A model generated the notes under the pieces. That model had not been told where the DNA came from. It saw nothing but the letters and a program-made list of their open reading frames with translations, and searched no databases. DNA of 64,000 bases from Gracilimonas sp017641085 (GTDB lineage: Bacteria > Bacteroidota > Rhodothermia > Balneolales > Balneolaceae). How positions within the stretch are numbered: the first letter of the stretch is position 1; each line of letters starts with the position of its first letter. The DNA is taken from assembly GCF_046115515.1 (NCBI RefSeq), contig NZ_CP175953.1; one strand, 5' to 3'. Positions 36,975 through 45,446 of the stretch are shown piece by piece. Position numbers and translations under genes: made by a program.

Positions 36975-38153
36975 TCACGAATGTTTTTCTACAGATTCCA
37001 TAATCCTGTCCAGCACTTCGTGCAGTAAATCGTCTTCGATAATTAATGGCGGTGCCAGGCGAATCAGCGTATTGGAGTGAAGAGTCCAGCCCAGCAAAAT
37101 CCCCATTTCAAAACAATCTTCAACAACCTTTTTGGTTAAATCCCAGCTTTCCAGTTGAAGGCCCAGCATGGCGCCTTTGCCACGGACTTCAACAATCCCC
37201 GGGCCCCTCAATTTTTCTTTGGTGATTTGCTCTATTTCCTTCGCTCGCTGTAAATAATTGCCCGATAGCAGTTCTTTGAGGTTGGCATATGCTGCAGCTG
37301 CAGAAACCGGGTGTCCGCCAAAAGTCGTTACGTGATTCAGCGGCGGGTCGTACTTAAAGGTTTGAAAAATTTCGGCGGATGAAACAAAAGCCCCCATCGG
37401 CATGCCTCCGGCCATAGCTTTAGCCAGACAAAGGATATCAGGAGTAACTTCGTATTCCTCAAAAGCAAACAGGCTTCCTGTGCGACCAAAGCCCGATTGA
37501 ATTTCATCAAAGATAAGCAGCACGCCGGCTTCATCACATCTTCGGCGGACTTCCTGCAGCCACTGCTTATCAGCGGGAATAATCCCACCCTCTCCCTGTA
37601 TGGGCTCCATAATTACAGCAGCGGTCTTATCATCGATCAAGTCCAGGTTATCTTCCGAATTAAAAGAAAGAAAATGAACATCCGGCAAAAGCGGCAGATA
37701 AGGATCCCTGTACACATCCCGGCCGGTCACACTCAGTGAGCCATGCGTGTCGCCGTGATAGCTGTTCTTAAAAGCAATAAATTTTGTTCGCCCGGTGTAT
37801 TTTTTTGCCAGCTTCAGAGCGCCTTCGGTAGCCTCTGTTCCGCTGTTTACAAAATAAACCTGATTCAACTGTTCAGGAAGATTTGAGGTTAGCAAATCCG
37901 CAAAATCAACCTGCGGTTTTTGCACAAATTCTCCATACACCATCACATGCAGGTGCTTGTCAACCTGTTCGTGGATAGCTTGAATTACTTTGGGATGGCG
38001 ATGACCCAGGCTGCTTACGGCAATGCCTGAAATAAAGTCCACGTACCGTTTATTGTCTGTGGTAAAAAAGAAGGGGCCCTCGGCATGAGAAATTTCCAGC
38101 CCCATGGGAGCATCACTGGTCTGAGCTATGTACTTGAGGAATTTCTTTAACAC
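36975..38153 (-). CDS. Class III PLP-dependent aminotransferase
   Basis: 392 residues of the acetylornithine/4-aminobutyrate aminotransferase group. Seen: FVNSGTEATEGALKLAKKYT (phosphate-binding), IMEPIQGEGGII, LLIFDEIQSGFGRTGSLFAF (PLP Asp) and CLAKAMAGGMPMGAF with the Schiff-base Lys. It transfers an omega- or alpha-amino group to 2-oxoglutarate. Closeness to the aldehyde dehydrogenase fits amine catabolism, but the donor cannot be read. The start is GTG at 38153. Confidence 0.9.
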   Translation of the reverse strand: MLKKFLKYIAQTSDAPMGLEISHAEGPFFFTTDNKRYVDFISGIAVSSLGHRHPKVIQAIHEQVDKHLHVMVYGEFVQKPQVDFADLLTSNLPEQLNQVYFVNSGTEATEGALKLAKKYTGRTKFIAFKNSYHGDTHGSLSVTGRDVYRDPYLPLLPDVHFLSFNSEDNLDLIDDKTAAVIMEPIQGEGGIIPADKQWLQEVRRRCDEAGVLLIFDEIQSGFGRTGSLFAFEEYEVTPDILCLAKAMAGGMPMGAFVSSAEIFQTFKYDPPLNHVTTFGGHPVSAAAAYANLKELLSGNYLQRAKEIEQITKEKLRGPGIVEVRGKGAMLGLQLESWDLTKKVVEDCFEMGILLGWTLHSNTLIRLAPPLIIEDDLLHEVLDRIMESVEKHS

Positions 38154-38215
38154 TTCTGAATTTTAGCTAAGATTTTCCCTAAGATAGCTAAGTAATTCAA
38201 AATAAATGTAGTGGC

Positions 38216-38860
38216 TTACCGATTTCCGGTTTTGTGTTCATTCTTCTTCCACTCATCGAGTAGCTGAATAAACTCTTCCTGCATAGCTTTCCCTTTGTTG
38301 CGGGCATACCATAAATGCAGATTTTCAGATGCAACCTTATTCTCGATTTCAGGGTTTGCCCTTTCGCTCATATATACTTCCTGAATTTCCTTTGGTCGTG
38401 GACCCCAGGTTCCCAAAACCTCCAGCGTTTCCCTATCCAGAGCAATCAGCTTGGGGATAGAGCGGGAGCCATTGGTCAGAAATTCATCCATTACTTCCGG
38501 ATACTGGTCTCTCAGAATAAGTTTAAGCTCAATGTTATCCGACAATCCGGCCATTTTGTGGATGAAAGGCAACGACTGAGCCGCGTCCCCGCACCAGCCT
38601 TCGGTAATAACCAACCACGTCATCCGGTTTGGAAAGTTCTTAAGCTCATGTGCAAGCTCTTCAGAGATTTTTGCTCTCTTATTCCATTTGGAGGTCCGGT
38701 GTATATTCAACTTGGTGTACTCCAGCATATCAGGGCGGTTATCCTCATTGGTTGTCCGGTCCTCTTTAAATAATTGCTGTACCAAGTCTGTGTATTCCTC
38801 AAAAGAAATGGTGTTCTCAATGAGCTTTCTCGTTATTACCGAATCTACTGCTGTTTCCAT
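38216..38860 (-). CDS. Thioredoxin-fold protein with single-Cys CGDA site
   Basis: 214 residues. A helical N-part (1-75) precedes a thioredoxin fold: WLVITEGWCGDAAQSLPFIH, in which CGDA replaces the usual CGPC, then the cis-Pro strand SRSIPKLIALD. With no resolving cysteine in the motif it cannot act as an ordinary disulfide reductase. It may bind thiols, be a peroxide sensor, or be a non-redox adaptor. No signal peptide is present, so it is cytoplasmic. It follows no operon partner closely (62 bases to the aminotransferase). Confidence 0.8.
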   Translation of the reverse strand: METAVDSVITRKLIENTISFEEYTDLVQQLFKEDRTTNEDNRPDMLEYTKLNIHRTSKWNKRAKISEELAHELKNFPNRMTWLVITEGWCGDAAQSLPFIHKMAGLSDNIELKLILRDQYPEVMDEFLTNGSRSIPKLIALDRETLEVLGTWGPRPKEIQEVYMSERANPEIENKVASENLHLWYARNKGKAMQEEFIQLLDEWKKNEHKTGNR

Positions 38861-39035
38861 GCTATTTGTTAGTCGTACTACTTAAATTTGAAATATAATT
38901 GTTTTGGTGCATCGCTTCATTAACTAATCGATTGTATAGAAGCTTCCACAAGCTGTTTTCTTACTTCAATCGTAATCAATGAAAACGAATCTATTTGGAG
39001 ATTATATGAAGAAGAAAAATTCTGCTTATTCCCCA

Positions 39036-39100
39036 TAACCCTTCCAGAGTTATGGCAATTTATTTGACTCAAGCAAATAGGCTTAACTCTGGAAGGGTTA
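39036..39100. repeat. Inverted repeat with 17-bp perfect arms
   Basis: The arm at 39036-39052 (TAACCCTTCCAGAGTTA) is the exact reverse complement of 39084-39100, with a 31-base loop. It lies in the 283-base gap between the thioredoxin-like start and the UbiA stop, 44 bases past the UbiA stop on the minus strand. No T-run follows, so it is not a typical terminator. It resembles dispersed palindromic REP-type elements. Confidence 0.7.
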
Positions 39101-39143
39101 GATAGGGCTGGGAGATAAATCTGGCTTCCAATGTTAATTGAAC

Positions 39144-40010
39144 TCAGTTTTGAAAAAGAATTTGTAGCAACAACGTTCCGCCTATAAAAGCCACAAAGCT
39201 GAAAGAAGCAAAGAACTTCATTTTCATCACGGTATCATATTCATCCTGATTTCCTTCCAGTTTCCAAACAAAGGTACTAAGGGCAGCATAAGCTGTAAAA
39301 GTCACCCCTCCGAATATCATTCCCAATTGCTCATTTTGGTGATCAAGCAATACAGAAAGCAAGGTTGCTCCAAGTAAGAAAAGGATGGCAAAAAACCATT
39401 TCACCCCCTTCAACCCAAACCGAACTGCAAAGGTACGATCTCCCCTGCCCTCATCTTCGTCCGTTTGATAAATCTGGGAAACCGGGTACAAACTCAATAT
39501 TATCGCGGCCACTCCTAAAGCAATGATATCTTCCGAGATGCTAATCGGGTAAGCTCCCGCTGCCAGATAGCCCAGAAAAAAGGAGTTGGTTCCGGTACTG
39601 ATGCCAATGGCAACTATGCTAAGGATTGGTTTCCCTTTCCACCGGGCAAGCGGGGTTGAATACAGCCAAAAAAACAACATGCTGACGGCATAAATGATGG
39701 CATAATTCCAGCCGACGGTAATTGCCCAGCCTAAGCCGGCATATTGCATGATCAACGAAGCCGGCCACATCCATGTGTTCATTTTTGGGGGTGATTTTAG
39801 TCCCCCAATGGGACCTTCATCTTTATCCCACCAGGAATTATAGGCCGTAGCCCCGCCAAATAAGAGCACATGCACGTTTATAAACTGCAGCCAAAATTGG
39901 TCCCATGCTACTGCATCCACAAAGAGCGCTGCGATTAAATAACCTCCGGAAAGGATAAAAAACTGGTAGTGCAGCCTAAGGTGAATGATGAAATTCAGAA
40001 GTTGCTTCAA
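39144..40010 (-). CDS. UbiA-family membrane prenyltransferase
   Basis: 288 residues with about eight to nine hydrophobic helices. The two Asp-rich Mg-prenyl-diphosphate motifs are present in modified form: AYNSWWDKDEGP (normally NDxxDxxxD) and QIYQTDEDEGRGDRTFAVRFG-type block (second Asp motif with the family RTFAV). It attaches an isoprenoid chain to an aromatic or polyene acceptor; menaquinone, carotenoid and haem-O pathways all use this fold. A lycopene cyclase is 3 kb away on the other strand, a loose hint of carotenoid use. The start is TTG at 40010. Confidence 0.82.
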   Translation of the reverse strand: MKQLLNFIIHLRLHYQFFILSGGYLIAALFVDAVAWDQFWLQFINVHVLLFGGATAYNSWWDKDEGPIGGLKSPPKMNTWMWPASLIMQYAGLGWAITVGWNYAIIYAVSMLFFWLYSTPLARWKGKPILSIVAIGISTGTNSFFLGYLAAGAYPISISEDIIALGVAAIILSLYPVSQIYQTDEDEGRGDRTFAVRFGLKGVKWFFAILFLLGATLLSVLLDHQNEQLGMIFGGVTFTAYAALSTFVWKLEGNQDEYDTVMKMKFFASFSFVAFIGGTLLLQILFQN

Positions 40011-40109
40011 GTTTACTGGCTTTGGTAATTCAGTTGTAGTATTTCTCGTTAGCTGAATTTAACCTATTGAGTTTTTAATTCCTGAATAATCATTCCTTAT
40101 CTTTGTGAT

Positions 40110-41006
40110 ATGTTAGCAGAGACAAAACAAATTGAGAATCAAAAACTGATTGCTGAGTCTGAGTGGTTGCACGAAAAGGAAGCTCACGAACAACGGGTGA
40201 ATGAGTTACTGGATGATTACCTGGAAGCGCGGTCTCGTCAGGAAAAGAATCCTGTTATGGATTTTCTTTTCGAATACTATGCCTTTCGTCCTTCGGGGTT
40301 GAGGAGATGGTCGCCCGGAATGGGAGTATCGCTTTCCTTTTCAAATTTCGATTTGTTACCTGAAGTAAGTGAGCTTACTGTTAATGGCGACATCGCTTTT
40401 ATAGACCCTGCCCTCTTCCCTGAAAAACGCATCTCCTCTTTGAAATGGATGCTGCAGATGCTGGAGAACACACAGAACAGCCGACCCTCATTTGGCTGTT
40501 TTGGAATGCACGAATGGGCAATGGTTTATAAAACGGATAATCCAAGGCATGATCAGGTTCCCATGCGTATGGAACCGGATGAGCTGGCCGAATTTGTGGA
40601 ATCACGACCGTTACTCTGCACCCATTTTGATGCCTTCCGCTTTTTCACCCAACCGGCAAAACCCATGAACCGCTTTGAGTTATCGCGGGAGAAATTTCAC
40701 AAGACCGAACAACCGGGGTGCATTCATTCAAATATGGATTTGTATAAATGGGCTTTCAAGATGTATCCATGGATTTCCAGTTCACTCATCCTGGATGCCT
40801 TCGAACTGGCAGTTGAGGCCCGACATATAGATATGCAAGCCAGCCCTTACGATTTACGAGATCAAGGGCTGGAGCCCATCAAAATTGAGACGGAAGCCGG
40901 CAGAAAGGAATACAAACAAAAGCAGGAAATGATCTTCCGAAAAGGCCTTCCCATACGCGAGAGAATCATTGAAAAGATGAGGGAAGTTTTAAAGAAAGTG
41001 GAATGA
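40110..41006 (+). CDS. Conserved protein of unknown function (often labelled 3-methyladenine DNA glycosylase)
   Basis: 298 residues, cytoplasmic, rich in aromatic and charged residues. Its blocks EAHEQRVNELLDDYLEARSR, NPVMDFLFEYYAFRPSGLRR and CGCFGMHEWAMVYK-like SFGCFGMHEWAMVYKT resemble a widespread family in actinobacteria and Bacteroidota that databases often name 3-methyladenine DNA glycosylase. I see no helix-hairpin-helix or other glycosylase motif, so that name is doubtful. Conserved His/Glu/Asp positions (GMHEWAM, CTHFDAFRFF, GCIHSNMDLYKW) suggest a metal or catalytic site. It is monocistronic and convergent with the next gene. Confidence 0.7.
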   Translation: MLAETKQIENQKLIAESEWLHEKEAHEQRVNELLDDYLEARSRQEKNPVMDFLFEYYAFRPSGLRRWSPGMGVSLSFSNFDLLPEVSELTVNGDIAFIDPALFPEKRISSLKWMLQMLENTQNSRPSFGCFGMHEWAMVYKTDNPRHDQVPMRMEPDELAEFVESRPLLCTHFDAFRFFTQPAKPMNRFELSREKFHKTEQPGCIHSNMDLYKWAFKMYPWISSSLILDAFELAVEARHIDMQASPYDLRDQGLEPIKIETEAGRKEYKQKQEMIFRKGLPIRERIIEKMREVLKKVE

Positions 41007-41008
41007 TT

Positions 41009-41063
41009 AAGTGATATGGTGATGATCGAGGGATCACTCAATCACCATATCACCATGTCACTA
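41009..41063. repeat. GTGAT octamer element, facing inverted copies, locus B
   Basis: GTGAT at 41011 and 41019, then its complement ATCAC at 41033, 41041 and 41049 and GTCAC at 41057, all with an 8-base step. GTGATATGGTGAT (41011-41023) pairs perfectly with 41041-41053. The element fills almost all of the 61-base gap between two convergent genes, so it would lie at both transcript ends. Confidence 0.78.
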
Positions 41064-41067
41064 CCAC

Positions 41068-41526
41068 CTATTGATGCCTGTGATACACTTTAGCTACCAC
41101 TTTCCAACCGCTTTCAAATTTCAGCAAAGACAGGTAATCCGTAAATACATGCTTCCCTTTGTGATGTAATTCAAGCTCAACAGAAGCAGCATTTCCGGTC
41201 ACGTTGATGTTTGTGAATTCCGGTTTCCAGACGTTATTCTCAGGATCGAATTCCGCACTTTCTTTTCGTTTCTTTGTGCTTTCAATCCATTTGGAGATGG
41301 GATACCTGCCAATTTCTTCCCCATTTACAGAAAAGATAGCAAAGTCTTTGTGAAAGGTTTCAGCCATTGCTTCAGGATTTAATTCATTGAATGCCCCGTG
41401 AACATAGCCGTTCAGAATTACTTCCTTAACAGCTTCTTCTTCCTTGGCAATATATTCGGTGGCGTTTATACCAACCAGCAGCAGAGTAAACACAAAAACA
41501 AAACTTAACAGTACAGACTTTCTCAT
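41068..41526 (-). CDS. Secreted NTF2-like protein
   Basis: 152 residues with a hydrophobic signal (LLSFVFVFTLLLVGINA). The mature part fits the NTF2-like cone fold of the lumazine-binding/SnoaL-type group: helix EEAVKEVILNGYVHGAFNEL, AMAETFHKDFAIFSVNG, then strands NAASVELELHHKG and YLSLLKFESGWKVVAKVYHRH. Members bind small ligands or act as cofactorless enzymes; this one has no recognisable active site and is exported. It is flanked on both sides by octamer repeat elements. Confidence 0.72.
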   Translation of the reverse strand: MRKSVLLSFVFVFTLLLVGINATEYIAKEEEAVKEVILNGYVHGAFNELNPEAMAETFHKDFAIFSVNGEEIGRYPISKWIESTKKRKESAEFDPENNVWKPEFTNINVTGNAASVELELHHKGKHVFTDYLSLLKFESGWKVVAKVYHRHQ

Positions 41527-41594
41527 GGTAATATAGATTTGGTGAGGGTTAACAATCTTTTATCACGTTCAACGAAGCAAATAGTTACAGAGTG

Positions 41595-41702
41595 TAGTGA
41601 TGTGGTGATAAAGTGATATAGTGGGCTGGGTATTATTTTTTACCGATTTAGTCGATCAGCCTCTTCATCCCATCACTTAATCACCTAATCACCAAATCAC
41701 TT
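41595..41702. repeat. GTGAT octamer element, facing inverted copies, locus C
   Basis: GTGAT at 41597, 41605 and 41613 (then GTGGG at 41621), and ATCAC at 41672, 41680, 41688 and 41696, all 8 bases apart. The right arm, reverse complemented, aligns with the left arm over about 31 bases in the same unit order. The right copy ends four bases before the threonine aldolase stop codon. Confidence 0.78.
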
Positions 41703-41705
41703 CCC

Positions 41706-42725
41706 TCAATTGAATAACTTCTTCAAAATTGTTTTTACCTGTTTCACATCTTCATCTCCTATTTCGAAGTAGAAAGTGGCGCGAATGGTTTTGGGACCAA
41801 AAGGGATCATGACAATGCCTTCTTCCTGGAGCCTTTCAACGGCAGAAACAGCATCTCCTTCCGGCACATCAAAAATAAGGATGTTTGTTTGCAGGTTGTC
41901 CATATCGATGGCCAGTTTGCTACACCCGGCAATAGTCTCCGCCACATCACGGGCTCTCCGATGATCATCTTTCAGAAGCGGCCAGTGATTATCTACTCCG
42001 TATTCAGCGGCGGCAGCAAGCAGCCCTATCTGTCGCATTCCTCCACCCCACATTTTGCGGTAGCGCCGGGCTTTGGCAATGTTCTTTTTTGAGGAAAGCA
42101 ACATAGACCCAACCGGAGCACCCAATCCTTTAGAAAAGCAAACTGAAATGGTATCGGCGATGGTTCCAAAATATTCCGGTTTAATATCAGTGGCCGTCAT
42201 CGCATTCCAGATGCGGGCGCCATCCAAATGTATGGCCAGCTCATGTTCATCAGCAAAGGCTTTAATCTCGCTCAACTCCTCCTTCGAATAGCACACGCCA
42301 CCGCCCTTATTGGTTGTATTTTCGATACATACCACTTTCGTTCGAGGCTCCCAATCAAAATTTCCGCGGACTTTATTTTCTAAAACCGCTCTGTTCAATT
42401 TACCCTGTTTGCCCTGCAATGTGGTAACCTGAACTCCAGAAAGTGCCGGAGCTGCCGAGGTTTCATAATTGAAAATATGACCTTTTTCATCAATAAGAAT
42501 TTCATCTCCCGGTTCGGTTAACACTTTAATGCCCAGTTGATTACTCATGGTTCCGCTTGGCACAAACAGTCCGGCTTCCATTCCAAAAAGAGCAGCTATT
42601 TTCTGCTGAAACTTATTCACTGTCGGGTCAGATTCGAACACATCATCCCCAACCTCAGCCTCCGTCATGGCCTTTAGCATTTCGGGAGTCGGACGGGTTA
42701 CTGTATCGCTGCGTAAATCAATCAT
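41706..42725 (-). CDS. ltaE: Low-specificity L-threonine aldolase
   Basis: Cleaves L-(allo-)threonine to glycine and acetaldehyde using PLP. From the ATG at 42725 the 339-residue protein starts MIDLRSDTVTRPTPEML, the usual N-terminus; the frame is open to 42752, adding nine residues. Further motifs: VPSGTMSNQL, ENTTNKGGGVCY, IHLDGARIWNA (PLP Asp) and SVCFSKGLGAPVGSM (Schiff-base Lys). Monocistronic; its stop abuts an octamer repeat element. Confidence 0.94.
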   Translation of the reverse strand: MIDLRSDTVTRPTPEMLKAMTEAEVGDDVFESDPTVNKFQQKIAALFGMEAGLFVPSGTMSNQLGIKVLTEPGDEILIDEKGHIFNYETSAAPALSGVQVTTLQGKQGKLNRAVLENKVRGNFDWEPRTKVVCIENTTNKGGGVCYSKEELSEIKAFADEHELAIHLDGARIWNAMTATDIKPEYFGTIADTISVCFSKGLGAPVGSMLLSSKKNIAKARRYRKMWGGGMRQIGLLAAAAEYGVDNHWPLLKDDHRRARDVAETIAGCSKLAIDMDNLQTNILIFDVPEGDAVSAVERLQEEGIVMIPFGPKTIRATFYFEIGDEDVKQVKTILKKLFN

Positions 42726-42854
42726 ACTTTCATTTTGCTTTTTCAATTTCAAGGAATATAATCAATACCTGATGCGAACATAAGTAACGCTCACTCAGCT
42801 CATGAAAAAAAGTATAAAAGTTCAGCTCGGTCTTTCGGGTTACTCAGTACCGCC

Positions 42855-42859
42855 GGAGG
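42855..42859 (+). promoter_or_regulatory. Shine-Dalgarno supporting the TTG start of lycopene cyclase
   Basis: GGAGG lies nine bases before the TTG at 42869. Most genes in this window lack such a site, as is usual for Bacteroidota, so its presence here decides the start. A 25-codon ATG frame (42802-42879) overlaps the site and ends just after the TTG. Confidence 0.6.
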
Positions 42860-42868
42860 TTTGCAGTA

Positions 42869-44023
42869 TTGAAGATTGAAGCCAAATACGATGTCATTAT
42901 TGCCGGCGGTGGTTTATCCGGACTCAGCCTTGCCTGGTACCTGGCAAAAGGAAATTATAAAGGAGAAGTGCTGGTAACGGACTCAACCTTTGCACCCACC
43001 AACGATAAAACCTGGTGTTTTTGGACCAATAATGAGCCGCCATACCGGGATATCATCTACAAGAAATGGAAGAAAACCTGGGTTTCCGTTCTAGACTACA
43101 GCACCTTTCGTTATCTCAATGAGTACAGTTATTACTGCATCCGAAGTGGAGATTTCCGGGAATACGTGCTCAGGGAACTGAAAAAGCACAAGAACTTTGA
43201 TCTACTGGAAGACAATATCCTGGATTTTTCCTCCAATCAAAGTAAGGCGGTGATGCTTACCAAAGGCGGCGACAGTTACATTGCCAACTATATATTCCAG
43301 AGCATCATGAAACCCAAAGACCTTGACCGGTCGCAAATCAAATACCCGCTTATTCAGCATTTTCTGGGCTGGGAAATAAAAACCTTTGAGCCCGCCTTTG
43401 ACCCGGAAACCTTCACCATCATGGATTTCGATAATGAGTTTGAGCCCGGTGTTGGTTTTATGTACGTGCTACCCTATACACAGAGCAAGGCCCTGCTAGA
43501 GTTCACGGTTTTTTCAGAAGACGTGCTGAAAAAGAAAAAGTACAAGAAAAAGATTAAGCATTACCTGCTGCATGAGCTTGGGCTCGACGACGATCATTAT
43601 GAGATAAGGCGAAAAGAATATGGAGAAATTCCGATGGAAGACCGTCCTCATGTACCTTACTATGACAAAAACATTATCAATTTGGGATCGGTGGGAGGCC
43701 AAACAAAACCCAGCACAGGCTACACCTTTACCCGAATTCAGGACTACACTCAAAAGCTGGCTCAGAATCTGATCCAGGGATTTGAACCCCTTCCTCCGCA
43801 GCAATCAAAGCTAAAGTATCGATATTACGATCTGTTGCTGCTCCATATTCTTTCCAACTCCACCAACGATAGCCTCAGGGTATTCAGGTCACTATTCAAG
43901 AAAAATAACTTTGATGATATTTTCCGTTTTCTCGGTGAAGACACCAACCTTCGTCAGGATTTAAAAATAATGTCTTCTGTACCTTATATCCCCTTTTTTA
44001 AGGCTATTTGGAAGAATTTATGA
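42869..44023 (+). CDS. crtY: Lycopene beta-cyclase, CrtY type
   Basis: Forms beta-ionone rings on lycopene (or related carotenes). The 384-residue flavoprotein begins with the dinucleotide fold DVIIAGGGLSGLSLAWYLA and has DKTWCFWTN, FMYVLPYTQSKALLEFTVFS and GEIPMEDRPHVPYYDKN, followed by GQTKPSTGYTFTR, all in the CrtY/CrtL order. It is not in a cluster with other crt genes; a UbiA-family gene lies 3 kb away. The start is TTG with a GGAGG site. Carotenoids such as myxol- or saproxanthin-like pigments are likely in the host. Confidence 0.9.
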   Translation: MKIEAKYDVIIAGGGLSGLSLAWYLAKGNYKGEVLVTDSTFAPTNDKTWCFWTNNEPPYRDIIYKKWKKTWVSVLDYSTFRYLNEYSYYCIRSGDFREYVLRELKKHKNFDLLEDNILDFSSNQSKAVMLTKGGDSYIANYIFQSIMKPKDLDRSQIKYPLIQHFLGWEIKTFEPAFDPETFTIMDFDNEFEPGVGFMYVLPYTQSKALLEFTVFSEDVLKKKKYKKKIKHYLLHELGLDDDHYEIRRKEYGEIPMEDRPHVPYYDKNIINLGSVGGQTKPSTGYTFTRIQDYTQKLAQNLIQGFEPLPPQQSKLKYRYYDLLLLHILSNSTNDSLRVFRSLFKKNNFDDIFRFLGEDTNLRQDLKIMSSVPYIPFFKAIWKNL

Positions 44024-44088
44024 AACGATAGCTCCCTCACATCCATTTTAATAAGTGAATTTAATCCACAGAAAATTCAGATATTATT

Positions 44089-44640
44089 ATGGAAACAGAA
44101 AAGCTTCAAGATTATACAACCGACCTTTACGCATTATTAAAACACACACAAAAAGTAATTAAAACTCAGAAAAGCTCCAGCAAAGTAGATCACACCAAAG
44201 CCGTGGATTTACTACACGATATAGATGTGGCATTGACGGAACAGCTAAATGAATTCGATGGAATGGAAGCTTTGCTGAACGATGGCACAGCTTCAACCAT
44301 CAAAAAGAAATTAGCAACCGTTTCAGGTTCACTGGCCGGGTTGATGGATACACAACGGGAAGATCCGGTATCCAAAATGCTGCGTGATGATTACACCGCA
44401 CTCAGTATGATTGCCTCCGGCTACACTATGCTTCACACAGCTGCATTAGGAGCCGGCGAAGATCATTTAGCTGAGTTCACAAAATCCAGCCTGACAACCA
44501 TAGCTGCTCTTATCACAGAAACGAGCCGGGTTATGCCCCATGTGGTTGCAAATGAATTAGATGTTGAGCAAATAGCTGAAGCCGCCGAAACCAATACTCA
44601 GGAATGCTGGAATCCTGAAACCATGATGGCCGAAGCATAA
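44089..44640 (+). CDS. Helical protein, possibly ferritin-like (DUF892-like), unknown function
   Basis: 183 residues, predicted all-helical and acidic, without signal or membrane span. The second half (LRDDYTALSMIASGYTMLHT, then LGAGEDHLAEFTKSSLTTIA) resembles the helix pair of YciE/YciF-type ferritin-like stress proteins, but an ExxH iron motif is not seen. It follows the cyclase by 65 bases and ends before a strong terminator. The tail contains a single Cys (TQECWNPE). I cannot assign a function. Confidence 0.55.
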   Translation: METEKLQDYTTDLYALLKHTQKVIKTQKSSSKVDHTKAVDLLHDIDVALTEQLNEFDGMEALLNDGTASTIKKKLATVSGSLAGLMDTQREDPVSKMLRDDYTALSMIASGYTMLHTAALGAGEDHLAEFTKSSLTTIAALITETSRVMPHVVANELDVEQIAEAAETNTQECWNPETMMAEA

Positions 44641-44669
44641 TTTAGAGTTTAACTTTACTCATGCTACAG

Positions 44670-44694
44670 AGCCCGGTTGCCGCCGGGCTTTTTT
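44670..44694 (+). terminator. Strong intrinsic terminator
   Basis: AGCCCGG (44670-44676) pairs with CCGGGCT (44683-44689) across a 6-base loop, followed by six T residues. It ends the crtY-helical protein transcript and touches the stop of rsmE (44693) read from the other side. Confidence 0.88.
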
Positions 44695-45388
44695 ATTCTG
44701 TAAAAAGAAATTGTGAGAGCATCGTAAGTGCAGCCGTCTCGGCCCTGAGCCTGTTTTTCCCCAGCGAAATCATTTGAGCATGCTTCTTTTTTGCCAGTTC
44801 AACTTCTCTGTCTGAGAAGCCCCCTTCTGGGCCCACAAGCAATAAATTCTTGTCGTGACTTAAGCTCTCAGCTTGGCGATTATCTGCTTCCACATGAGCC
44901 ATCACCGAATGGTAGGTGAGATAGTGATCAAAAACATCGTCCAGGGAATTCAGGTAATGCACCTCTGGCAGCCATCTTCTTTTGCTTTGTTTGAAGGCAC
45001 TTAATACAATGGATTGCAGTCGTTCTTCATTTATTCTGGATCGCTCGGAATGATCTGCATTAAAGATGCATATTTCCCACGCTCCGAGTTCCACCGCCTT
45101 CTCTACCGCAAACTCCAGCCGGTCTCTTTTCTTTATGGCTCCAAAAACCAACACTTTTTTGATCGTTGGCTCCGGTTCCGAATTGGTTTCCAGGATATTC
45201 GCCAATACTGATTTCTTGGAGATGGATGAGACCTGAGCTTTATACAAATTTCCCTTTCCATCAGAAGCGTACAATTCATCTCCTACATTAAACCGCAGCA
45301 CTTTGGAAGCGTGAGCTGCTTCCTGATCAACCAATTCCAGTCGGTTAGCAGATATATGTTCAGGGTGTGCGAAAAAAACGTTATCCAT
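44693..45388 (-). CDS. rsmE: 16S rRNA m3U1498 methyltransferase
   Basis: Methylates N3 of U1498 in 16S rRNA. The 231-residue protein has an N-terminal PUA-like barrel (HASKVLRFNVGDELYASDG) and a SPOUT knot domain with LLVGPEGGFSDREVELA and ISLGKNRLRAETAALTMLSQ, the S-adenosylmethionine site. Length is normal. It lies head-on against the helical-protein gene and shares its terminator region. The gap to the next gene is 58 bases. Confidence 0.95.
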   Translation of the reverse strand: MDNVFFAHPEHISANRLELVDQEAAHASKVLRFNVGDELYASDGKGNLYKAQVSSISKKSVLANILETNSEPEPTIKKVLVFGAIKKRDRLEFAVEKAVELGAWEICIFNADHSERSRINEERLQSIVLSAFKQSKRRWLPEVHYLNSLDDVFDHYLTYHSVMAHVEADNRQAESLSHDKNLLLVGPEGGFSDREVELAKKKHAQMISLGKNRLRAETAALTMLSQFLFTE

Positions 45389-45446
45389 TATTCAGTTCAC
45401 TAAACTTAATGTACATCGGGAAACACCGGTTTACTGAGTAAGCAAG

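Noticed and set aside
42802..42879. 25-codon ATG frame before lycopene cyclase as a leader peptide
   Set aside because: It overlaps the Shine-Dalgarno and TTG start, shows no regulatory codon run or attenuator hairpin, and could be chance.
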